From contig DIUT01000063.1 in NCBI GenBank assembly GCA_002423105.1, positions 170 through 64,169 of the forward strand: 64,000 nucleotides of DNA, written 5' to 3'. This DNA comes from Geobacter sp. UBA6151. Its GTDB lineage: Bacteria; Desulfobacterota; Desulfuromonadia; Geobacterales; Pseudopelobacteraceae. The notes beneath the pieces are model-generated. The model worked only from the letters and a program-made list of their open reading frames with translations. It was not told the DNA's origin and did not search any database. This document shows positions 1 through 7,295 of this stretch, one piece after another. The position numbers and the translations under genes are program-made. The stretch's first letter is position 1; every line of letters begins with the position of its first letter.

Positions 1-1631
1 AGGATGCCATCGGCGGCTTCAGCAACCCGGCCACGGTGACGGTGGGAGCCATGTTTGTGCTCTCTGCCGGGCTGTTCAAAACCGGCGCTGTGAATATTAT
101 GGGCGAGTTTCTGGGAAAGCTCGGCAAGAGAAGTTTCTGGCTGGTGTTGATTGTCATGATGCTGATGGTGGGAGTGCTTTCGGCCTTCATCAACAATACG
201 GCGGCGGTGGCGATCTTTCTGCCGGTGATGCTGGCTATCGCCAAAGACAGCGGTATTGCGGCGGGCCGCCTGCTGATGCCACTTTCCTTTGCCTCCATGT
301 TCGGCGGTGTCTGCACCCTGGTGGGCACTTCTACCAACATTCTGGTTTCCTCCATTGCCGAGCGACACGGCCTGGCCCCCATCGGCATGTTTGAGCCCAC
401 AGCTCTGGGGCTGATCTTTTTTGCCGCCGGTACGCTGTACATGCTGTTGCTTGGGGTACGGATGATACCAGACCGTGTCGGCGGTGCAGAACGCGGTACG
501 GTGTTTGGTAGCGGCGATTATCAGATCGAGATTGTGCTGGAGCCTGAGGCCCGTTCTGTTGGAAAAATGTTGGCCGATTCACCGCTGTTGCAGGATGTTA
601 CTATCCGTGGTGTTGAGGTGTTTCGGGACGGGCTGCGGCTTGAAGAACCGCATGAAAAGCTGCTGTTGCAGGTCGGTGATCATCTGAAGGTGCGCTGTGA
701 TCTGGAAAGTTTCCGTAAACTGCAAGATCGCCGGGGAATAGCGCTTTGCCAGGAGAAGCAGCACAGACCTGGAGAAGAGGCGGTGTTGGTGGAGGCGGTT
801 ATCGCTCCGGGCTCCACTCTGGACGGGCGCAGCCTGAAACAGGCCCGTTTTCGCTCTCGCTACGGGCTGAATGCCTTGGCATTGCGCCATCGCAACCGGA
901 TCATACGACAGGATTTTGAAGAGACACGGCTTAAGGCGGGTGATGTGCTGCTGTTTGAAGTTGAGCAGCATCACCTTGAGCAGTTACGGGATGATCGCAC
1001 CTTTGTGCTGGTTTCCCAGGTTGAAATGCCGGTGTTCAGAAAAAGCCGGATGATGACCGCTATAGCCATTGTTGCCGGAGTGGTTGTGGCAGCCTCCACC
1101 GGTTATATCCCGATTGTGGCCGGTGCCATCATCGGCTGCATTCTGCTGGTGCTGACCCGCTGCATAACTCTGGATGAGGCATACGCCTCCATTAACTGGC
1201 AGGTGATTTTTCTGCTGGCCGGGGTGCTGACCCTGGGGACTGCCCTGGAGAAGACCGGTGCGGCAAGGCTTTTGGGTGGTCTTCTGGTTGAGACGCTGGG
1301 CAGTTTTGGTCCGGTGGCGCTGGTGTCCGGGCTGTACCTGGCCACCTCGCTTTTGACGGAGATGATGTCCAATAATGCCACGGCTGCCCTGCTGGCCCCC
1401 ATTGCAATTGCCGCAGCCGAGACACTGGGTATAGACTCCAGACCGCTGTTGATGGCCATTACGTTTGCCGCATCGGCCAGTTTCATGACCCCGGTGGGCT
1501 ACCAGACCAATACCCTGATCTACGGGCCGGGACAGTTCCGTTATGCCGATTTTCTCAAGGTAGGCACGCCGCTGAATATCCTGTTCTGGATTCTGGCGAC
1601 CGTGCTGATTCCTTACTTCTGGCCGTTTTAG
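1..1631 (+). CDS. SLC13/DASS-type permease with TrkA-C (RCK_C) domains, 5' end cut by window edge
   Basis: The reading frame is open from the first complete codon at position 3 (D-A-I-G-G-F-S-N-P-A-T-V), so the gene begins before the window; the GTG at 36 is inside the conserved SNPAT motif and is not a real start. About 542 residues are visible. The order is membrane segments, a central soluble stretch with two RCK_C-like halves (roughly residues 165-330, for example EPEARSVGKMLADSPLL), then a second membrane half repeating the fold and ending in SASFMTPVGYQTNTLIYGPG. This layout is known from the SLC13 permease family, which moves sulfate, dicarboxylates or other anions with Na+. The substrate cannot be told from sequence. 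The MscS gene follows after 11 bases, so the two may be co-transcribed. Confidence 0.85.
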   Translation, partial: DAIGGFSNPATVTVGAMFVLSAGLFKTGAVNIMGEFLGKLGKRSFWLVLIVMMLMVGVLSAFINNTAAVAIFLPVMLAIAKDSGIAAGRLLMPLSFASMFGGVCTLVGTSTNILVSSIAERHGLAPIGMFEPTALGLIFFAAGTLYMLLLGVRMIPDRVGGAERGTVFGSGDYQIEIVLEPEARSVGKMLADSPLLQDVTIRGVEVFRDGLRLEEPHEKLLLQVGDHLKVRCDLESFRKLQDRRGIALCQEKQHRPGEEAVLVEAVIAPGSTLDGRSLKQARFRSRYGLNALALRHRNRIIRQDFEETRLKAGDVLLFEVEQHHLEQLRDDRTFVLVSQVEMPVFRKSRMMTAIAIVAGVVVAASTGYIPIVAGAIIGCILLVLTRCITLDEAYASINWQVIFLLAGVLTLGTALEKTGAARLLGGLLVETLGSFGPVALVSGLYLATSLLTEMMSNNATAALLAPIAIAAAETLGIDSRPLLMAITFAASASFMTPVGYQTNTLIYGPGQFRYADFLKVGTPLNILFWILATVLIPYFWPF

Positions 1632-1642
1632 GAGAACATTAT

Positions 1643-2521
1643 ATGCAATCAATTACCGGCATTCTGGAGCAGGGCCGCGCAGCACTCAAGACCAGTCTCC
1701 TGCATCTTGGAGGATTGCCGGTTACTTTTGAGGCGGTATTGAAGATTATCGTGTTGCTGCTGCTGTTGTTCTATCTGTCTGGCAAGCTGCGGATCCTCAT
1801 CGCAGATCGCCTGCTGGTGCGGACTGGTATGGAGCTGGGGGTGCGTCAGGCGTTTGGTTCCATTGTGCGCTACCTGGTGGTGGTTGTCGGGTTTGTGGTG
1901 ATTTTGCAAACCGCCGGTATCGACCTGACCGCTCTTAATGTGCTGGCTGGAGCTGTGGGTATCGGCCTGGGCTTTGGCCTGCAGAACATCGTCAATAACT
2001 TCATCAGCGGTCTGATCATTCTCTTTGAGCGACCGATCAAGGTGGGGGACCGCATCGTGGTGGGGGAGGTGGAGGGGGATGTGATGCATATCGGCGGACG
2101 CAGCACTACGGTGGTTACCAACGACAACATCAGCATCATCGTTCCTAACTCAAAATTCATTACGCAAGATGTGGTCAACTGGAGCCACAACGACCGCAAG
2201 GTACGCTTCAAGATTCCTGTCTGCGTGGCCTATGGCACCGATATAGATCAGGTTGCCCGTCTGCTGCTGGAGGTGGCCCGGAACAACCTGGATGTTCTGG
2301 CAGAACCGCCTCCCGGGACGCGCCTGATGGAGTTTGGTGACCACGGATTGAAATTTGAGCTGCGGGCCTGGAGTACTACTCTGATCCACAAAAAAGGGCT
2401 GCTGATCAGCAACATCAACATTGCCATCTACAAAACCTTTACCGAACATGGGATTGAAATTCCCTACCCGCAGCTTGATCTGCGGCTGCATCGAGAAAAA
2501 GGCTTGAAAGATCAGCCATGA
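1643..2521 (+). CDS. MscS-family mechanosensitive channel
   Basis: A 292-residue small-conductance mechanosensitive channel. Hydrophobic segments lie near residues 25-45, 70-90 and 95-125; the last is the glycine/alanine-rich pore helix typical of MscS (GAVGIGLGFGLQNIVNNFISG). It is followed by the beta domain (FERPIKVGDRIVVGEVEGDV) and the cytoplasmic alpha/beta vestibule. MscS channels open under hypo-osmotic membrane tension to release solutes. The gene has only three TM segments, as in E. coli MscS (286 aa). Its stop overlaps the start of the next gene (ATGA at 2518-2521), indicating translational coupling with the Na/Pi symporter. Confidence 0.93.
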   Translation: MQSITGILEQGRAALKTSLLHLGGLPVTFEAVLKIIVLLLLLFYLSGKLRILIADRLLVRTGMELGVRQAFGSIVRYLVVVVGFVVILQTAGIDLTALNVLAGAVGIGLGFGLQNIVNNFISGLIILFERPIKVGDRIVVGEVEGDVMHIGGRSTTVVTNDNISIIVPNSKFITQDVVNWSHNDRKVRFKIPVCVAYGTDIDQVARLLLEVARNNLDVLAEPPPGTRLMEFGDHGLKFELRAWSTTLIHKKGLLISNINIAIYKTFTEHGIEIPYPQLDLRLHREKGLKDQP

Positions 2522-4176
2522 CACTAGCGATTGTACTTAATTCCATTGGCGGCCTGGCTTTGTTCCTGCTGGCCATGCTGATGATGACTGAGGGGCTTAA
2601 GGTGTTTGCCGGAGACAGCCTGAAGCAGCTGCTCTCCCGCTTCACCTCAACGCCGTTCAGAGGTGTCTTGACCGGCATCATGGTAACCGGTCTGGTGCAG
2701 TCATCCGGCGCGGTTACGGTAACGGTCATCGGTTTTGTCAACGCTGGTCTGATGGGGTTGCGTCAGGCTCTGGGGGTGGTGTTCGGCTCCAACATCGGCA
2801 CCACCAGCACCGGCTGGTTGGTCAGCCTTGTGGGGTTTGGCTTCAAAATTGAGGCATTTGCCCTGCCGATTCTGGCCCTGGGGGTTTTTCTGCGGGTAGG
2901 CAGCAGCCAGCGGCGTTTGCAGGGGCTGGGGGATGCGCTGGCCGGATTCGGCCTGTTTTTTCTGGGGCTGTCAATCCTCAAAGATGCCTTCGGTAGTCTG
3001 GCTCAGGTCTATGACTCAACCCTTGCCAGCGGTGCAAGCACCGGTCTCTTTACCTTTTTGCTGATAGGCTTTGTGGCCACGGTTCTGACCCAGTCCTCCA
3101 GCGCAGCCATAGCCATTGTGCTGACCGCTGCCACCGGTGGCGTCATCGGCATTCAGTCGGCAGCGGCAGCGGTTATCGGCGCAAATCTCGGATCAACCAC
3201 AACCGCTGCGGTTGCGGTTGTAAAGGCCACTCCGAACGCAAAGAGGCTGGCTCTGGGGCATATATTCTTTAACCTGCTTACCGGTCTGGTTGCCCTGGCC
3301 CTGCTTCCCGTGCTGATCTGGACGGTTGGCCAGTTGACCCACGTGTTTGAGCTTGAGGGAAGCCCGGCTGTCTTTCTGGCGCTCTTCCATACCGTATTCA
3401 ATCTGATGGGGGTAGCCATCATGCTCCCCATGACCAATCAGTTGACCAAGGTGCTTGCCCGTATGTTTACCAGCCAGGAGGAAGTGGCCGGGCAACCGCA
3501 TTATATCGACGCAACCCTGGCCACCACACCAAGCCTTGCTGTTGCCGCGTTGCGGGCAGAGCTGCTGCGTCTGCGCACCATGACGACTCAGCTTATCTGC
3601 GGCGCGCTCCAGCAGTCCTCGCCATCCCATAGGGCCGTGGATTTCCAGGTGGCTGCCATCCGTTCGCTGGTTGTTTCTGTTGCAGATTTTGTTGGTGCTG
3701 TCCGCACGGCAATCATGTCCCCTGAAGCAGGTGAGCTGCTGGCCCGTGCCTTACGAACAGCCCGCTACCTGGATGAGGCGGCCCGCCTGTCGGGAACAGC
3801 GTTGCTGCTCTATCAGGAGTCCGCTAAAAACAAGGATTCCCATACAGTGGAGGAGCTGCAGCGGTTTTTCAGGCAGATTGGGCGCTGCTGTCAACTGGCT
3901 GGACAGGAACAGTCGGCAGATGAGTCTGGCGACAGTGAGCGTCTGGAGGCGCTCGAACGGTTTGAAGAGCTGTATCAGCAAGTAAAGAGTGAGTTGCTCC
4001 ATGCCGCTGTTTCCAGACAGCAGTCCATAGATCAGATTGACCGTCTTCTGGGCTATTTGAGCGCCAGCCGCCGCATGGTGGAGCAGCTTGTCAAGGCAGA
4101 CCGCCTTCTGCGCAGCCCGGCACTGGCGGAGATGATCGAGGCGGAAAAACGGCAGGAGGATATGGCGAGGCATTAG
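2518..4176 (+). CDS. Na/Pi cotransporter family protein with PhoU-like C-terminal domain
   Basis: 552 residues. The N-terminal ~310 residues hold two Na_Pi_cotrans repeats, recognised by the paired QSSGA/QSSSAAIA motifs (TGLVQSSGAVTVTVIG and ATVLTQSSSAAIAIVL) that mark this inverted-repeat transporter fold. The last ~200 residues are helical and soluble, resembling the PhoU-like tail of YjbB/NptA-type proteins. The family takes up or exports inorganic phosphate with Na+. It overlaps the MscS gene by four bases. No regulatory site was seen before it. Some family members are tied to phosphate export, so direction is undecided. Confidence 0.9.
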   Translation: MTLAIVLNSIGGLALFLLAMLMMTEGLKVFAGDSLKQLLSRFTSTPFRGVLTGIMVTGLVQSSGAVTVTVIGFVNAGLMGLRQALGVVFGSNIGTTSTGWLVSLVGFGFKIEAFALPILALGVFLRVGSSQRRLQGLGDALAGFGLFFLGLSILKDAFGSLAQVYDSTLASGASTGLFTFLLIGFVATVLTQSSSAAIAIVLTAATGGVIGIQSAAAAVIGANLGSTTTAAVAVVKATPNAKRLALGHIFFNLLTGLVALALLPVLIWTVGQLTHVFELEGSPAVFLALFHTVFNLMGVAIMLPMTNQLTKVLARMFTSQEEVAGQPHYIDATLATTPSLAVAALRAELLRLRTMTTQLICGALQQSSPSHRAVDFQVAAIRSLVVSVADFVGAVRTAIMSPEAGELLARALRTARYLDEAARLSGTALLLYQESAKNKDSHTVEELQRFFRQIGRCCQLAGQEQSADESGDSERLEALERFEELYQQVKSELLHAAVSRQQSIDQIDRLLGYLSASRRMVEQLVKADRLLRSPALAEMIEAEKRQEDMARH

Positions 4177-4313
4177 TCAGGTGATCTGCAGAAGTCCGGT
4201 TTTGTTTGCCTGATGAATCATTACAAGCTAGTATTATCTCGAGGTTTTGCTTGAAAACCCGCTGTTTGCGGGTGTTAATTGACTTTATTTCCTTTATGAC
4301 GGAGGTGCTGAAC

Positions 4314-5195
4314 ATGTTCAAGAGAATCGGACTTTTCCTGATCACCAACCTGGCTATCGTCTTTGTGCTCAGTATCGTGCTCAACTTGCTGGGGGTCGGC
4401 CCGATGCTGGACCAGCAGGGGCTGAACATGGGCAGTCTGATCGCCTTTGCTGCTGTGTTCGGTTTTGGCGGATCACTTATCTCGCTGGTTATTTCCAAGT
4501 GGACGGCAAAACGGCTGACCGGAGCAACGGTTATCACCAGTCCGGCAAATGAGCAGCAAATATGGCTGGTGGAGACCGTGCGGCGTCAGGCGCTGAAGGC
4601 CAATATCGGCATGCCGGAGGTGGCAATTTATGATGCGCCGGACGCTAATGCCTTTGCCACCGGCATGAACCGCAACAATGCGCTGGTGGCGGTCAGCACC
4701 GGCCTTTTGCGGGCGATGGACCGCAACGAGGTTGAGGCGGTCCTGGCCCACGAAGTGAGCCATGTGGCCAACGGCGACATGATCACCCTGGCCCTGATCC
4801 AGGGGGTAGTGAACACCTTTGTGATAGTTGCATCACGGGTGGTTGGCTATCTGGTGGACCGGGTGATCTTCAAGACCGAGCGGGGGCATGGTCCCGGCTT
4901 CTTCATTGTATCAATGGTTGCGCAACTGGTCTTTGGCGTGCTGGCCAGTATTATCGTCTGCTGGTTCAGCAGGCAGCGGGAGTTCCGGGCTGATGCAGGC
5001 GCCGCTGCCATTTCAGGGCGGGACAAGATGGTATCTGCCCTGCAGAAGCTGCGTCTGACAGCAGGTCAGCCACACCTGCCCGATCAGGTCTCGGCCTTTG
5101 GTATCTCCGGCAGCAGCGGCGGCGGGTTGAAGCGTCTGTTCATGACTCATCCCCCGCTTGAGGAGCGGATAGAGGCGTTGAAGCGAGGGTTGTAG
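4314..5195 (+). CDS. htpX: HtpX membrane zinc metalloprotease
   Basis: The start chosen is the ATG at 4314, preceded by GGAGG (4301-4305) and giving 293 residues, exactly the length of E. coli HtpX; an upstream in-frame start at 4206 would add unrelated residues. Two N-terminal membrane segments are followed by the catalytic zinc motif HEVSH, then NGDM, two more hydrophobic segments and the downstream REFRADAGAA motif that supplies the third zinc ligand. HtpX degrades misfolded inner-membrane proteins with FtsH. The N-terminal MFKRIGLFLITNLAI matches the family. It stands alone, about 140 bases after the preceding gene. Confidence 0.96.
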   Translation: MFKRIGLFLITNLAIVFVLSIVLNLLGVGPMLDQQGLNMGSLIAFAAVFGFGGSLISLVISKWTAKRLTGATVITSPANEQQIWLVETVRRQALKANIGMPEVAIYDAPDANAFATGMNRNNALVAVSTGLLRAMDRNEVEAVLAHEVSHVANGDMITLALIQGVVNTFVIVASRVVGYLVDRVIFKTERGHGPGFFIVSMVAQLVFGVLASIIVCWFSRQREFRADAGAAAISGRDKMVSALQKLRLTAGQPHLPDQVSAFGISGSSGGGLKRLFMTHPPLEERIEALKRGL

Positions 5196-5591
5196 TAGCA
5201 GTGCCGTTGGGCATGATGAGGGAGACCAGCCCTCAACCAGCGGGTACCATGTCACTGCCGGGGGGAACCGTGGCAGTGACTTGGTGCCGGGTTCAGTCCC
5301 CTGACCTTTGTCCGGATGATTGTAGGTCTTGAGCAGAAAAATGACTGACCGTATACACACCTGCGCGGGCCGTCATATATAGCGGTTGTTCCAAAGAACA
5401 CGGATTCAGATTGGCTGATTCCATCCCCCTCCACGCATCATCTATGTTTAAATAATAAAAACAGCCCTTTAAATTATCAATAACAACCTGATTTCAGCGG
5501 CATGTAAGTTGCTTTTTGACTTTGGCATATACACCCTGGCAACCGCACTTCATGCAGCCTGGAAAACCTGACAGGTGTCTGCGAGGTAGTC
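5196..5591. other. 396-bp gap after htpX
   Basis: No credible gene is seen. A hairpin sits at 5251-5280 (separate entry). The remainder turns AT-rich toward 5440-5490, with runs such as AAATAATAAAAACAG, and may hold the promoter for the following genes; no -35/-10 pair stands out. A small TGTTC-CAAA-GAACA palindrome lies near 5390-5403. Confidence 0.5.
5251..5280 (+). terminator. Hairpin downstream of htpX
   Basis: A perfect 9-bp stem, GTCACTGCC (5251-5259) with GGCAGTGAC (5272-5280), and a 12-base loop. No T-run follows, so it is not a classical rho-independent terminator. It may protect or end the htpX transcript. Confidence 0.4.
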
Positions 5592-5815
5592 ATGAACGAC
5601 GAAACTCTGTTTAACGTTCGTAGATCCCTGGTTACAGCGCGGATCAGCGCGGTCAAGGCTGGCCTTGACATCCTCATCAACGACCTCGATGCCCACTATC
5701 TTAATCGCTGGAAAATGATGAGAGAGTCCCGGCGACAGCATGACTCCCCGATTCCGAGCTCTGCCGCCGGGAGGATGCCGAGCGTCTGTATGGACAGTTG
5801 AAGGATGAGGGTTGA
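5592..5815 (+). pseudogene. Small hypothetical gene with a probable frameshift
   Basis: From ATG 5592 the frame reads MNDETLFNVRRSLVTARISA and continues with coding-like composition to about residue 53, then turns into a proline/serine-rich tail that stops at 5801. From about 5748 the coding-like character moves to another frame (reading D-S-E-L-C-R-R-E-D-A-E-R-L-Y-G-Q-L-K-D-E-G, stop TGA at 5813-5815), four bases before the next gene. One extra C in the CCCC run at 5746-5749 would join the two frames into a 74-residue charged helical protein. This is either a real broken gene or a homopolymer error. The family is not recognised; closeness to the GGDEF gene suggests co-transcription. Confidence 0.45.
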
Positions 5816-5818
5816 AAA

Positions 5819-6670
5819 ATGAATGAATGGTTACGTTTCCTGAATGGACGCAGTTATATACTCCCGGTGTGGTTCGTGACTGCTCTGGGAATGTGTGTCG
5901 TTGCATTGGTTGGCCTTATTGACGGCAACACCGGATCAGACTACTCGTTCTCGGTATTCTATTTCGTTCCCGTAGCCTTCGTAGCGTGGTACGTCGGCAG
6001 GAAACCGGCAATCCTGCTCGCGTTATCCGGTTCGGTTGCATGGTCTATTGCAGACATTGTAGCAAAGCGTTACCACGAAAACCCTTTGGCGTTGCTCTGG
6101 AACGACGTCGTAAAACTCTGTCTGTTGCTTTTTGGCGCCTATGTGATCTCTGAGATCAAATGTCGGTTCAATCATGAAGAAAAGCTGGCAAGGACCGACC
6201 AGTTGACCGGTATCGCCAACAGGCGACGGTTTAGTGAGGTGGCGGATGACGAAATCAGGCGGTCACGTCGCTACCATGATCCCTTTACCATCATCTTTCT
6301 CGACATTGACAATTTCAAGAGCGTCAATGACACACTGGGTCACAGCGAGGGTGACCGTCTTCTTCTCCAGGTGGCGTCAACCCTTACGACTGTCATTCGG
6401 GAGAGTGATACGGTTGCCCGGCTTGGCGGCGACGAATTTAGCCTGTTAATGCCCGAAACGGACGCTGATTCTGCTGTCACGGTTGCGACAAAAATCCATG
6501 TCGGCTTGAAGGAACAGGTAGAACACCATTGGCCGGTGACCTTCAGTATCGGCATGGTGACCTACCGCGAAGCGCCGACAAGCACCGACGAAATGATCCG
6601 GGTTGCGGATCGGTTGATGTACGAGGTGAAGGATAGAGGCAAGGACGAATTAAGGCATCTGATCGTGTGA
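5819..6670 (+). CDS. Membrane-bound GGDEF diguanylate cyclase
   Basis: 283 residues. The N-terminal ~125 residues carry about four hydrophobic segments (for example VWFVTALGMCVVALVGLI and LALSGSVAWSIADIV), then a GGDEF domain beginning at LARTDQLTGIANRRRF. The active-site GGDEF is intact at residues 203-207. The RxxD inhibitory-site motif RESD lies exactly five residues upstream (194-197), so product inhibition by c-di-GMP is expected. The enzyme makes c-di-GMP from two GTP. It may matter for the GEMM-I riboswitches near 38 kb, although Geobacter GGDEF proteins can also make cGAMP and the sequence does not show which product forms. Confidence 0.93.
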   Translation: MNEWLRFLNGRSYILPVWFVTALGMCVVALVGLIDGNTGSDYSFSVFYFVPVAFVAWYVGRKPAILLALSGSVAWSIADIVAKRYHENPLALLWNDVVKLCLLLFGAYVISEIKCRFNHEEKLARTDQLTGIANRRRFSEVADDEIRRSRRYHDPFTIIFLDIDNFKSVNDTLGHSEGDRLLLQVASTLTTVIRESDTVARLGGDEFSLLMPETDADSAVTVATKIHVGLKEQVEHHWPVTFSIGMVTYREAPTSTDEMIRVADRLMYEVKDRGKDELRHLIV

Positions 6671-6790
6671 TGGGCCGCCACCTCCCGGAACGGAGAGCGG
6701 ATTATGAGTATTGCCCTGGTGGAGAGTACCCCACGGGTTTAGTCTGCCACTGGCAGAGAAGTACGATAAACAATAGAAGGAGACTCCATC

Positions 6791-7078
6791 ATGAAAAGCA
6801 AGGAAGAGTATGTTCGTACCATGCAGGCGAAGTTGGATGAGTGGAACGCTGATGTTGATATGCTGACTGCCAGAGCAGGTGAACTGTCCGAAGAGGCCAG
6901 AGTTGAAGTCAGCGCTCAGATCGTTGCTCTGAAGGAAAAACAGGCAGCGGCCAGGCAAAAAATTGAGGAGTTGCAAAAATCGGGAGAAAGCGCCTGGCAG
7001 GACCTGAAGTCCGGACTTGATCTTGCCTGGAGCGCTATCGGTGAAGCCGTGGATTCGGCCAAGTCCCGCTTCAAGTAG
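6791..7078 (+). CDS. Small coiled-coil protein, sll1863-like stress response type
   Basis: 95 residues, almost entirely charged amphipathic helix (KSKEEYVRTMQAKLDEWNAD, then LKEKQAAARQKIEELQKSGE), with no membrane segment or cysteine. It ends in AWSAIGEAVDSAKSRFK, a pattern common in small coiled-coil proteins annotated as sll1863-family stress proteins; that assignment is by resemblance only. A good ribosome site, AGAAGGAG, lies at 6775-6782. A CTGCCA-C-TGGCAG palindrome (about 6744-6756) upstream could be an operator. It is the last gene before the MITE-like element. Confidence 0.75.
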   Translation: MKSKEEYVRTMQAKLDEWNADVDMLTARAGELSEEARVEVSAQIVALKEKQAAARQKIEELQKSGESAWQDLKSGLDLAWSAIGEAVDSAKSRFK

Positions 7079-7094
7079 GCAGTTATGCGGTAAT

Positions 7095-7261
7095 CTATTC
7101 AGCATGTTCAGCCAGAAATTCGTAACCCTACCCGTCTTCCCCTTAGCTAAGGGGAGGGACGCTCCGATGTGACAGAGAACAGATCACCCAAAAGTGACTG
7201 TTTCGTCCCCCCTCTTAAGATAAGAGGGGGACAGGGAGAGTTATGAGGCAGTGCTGAATAG
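7095..7261. repeat. 167-bp MITE-like element with terminal inverted repeats
   Basis: Perfect 10-bp terminal inverted repeats, CTATTCAGCA (7095-7104) and TGCTGAATAG (7252-7261), bracket a non-coding block. Inside are an 18-bp perfect palindrome (TCCCCTTAG/CTAAGGGGA, 7138-7155) and a 10-bp hairpin (CCCCCTCTTA, 7208-7217; TAAGAGGGGG, 7221-7230). No open frame is present. The structure fits a miniature inverted-repeat element, or a folded repeat acting as a transcript end between the stress gene and the ATPase gene. Confidence 0.6.
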
Positions 7262-7295
7262 TTAATCCGGCACAAGGGGATTAGAAGGGAACACC

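Noticed and set aside
5251..5280. Riboswitch or attenuator downstream of htpX
   Set aside because: Only a single 9-bp hairpin is present, with no conserved aptamer core and no T-run; the next gene is over 300 bases away.
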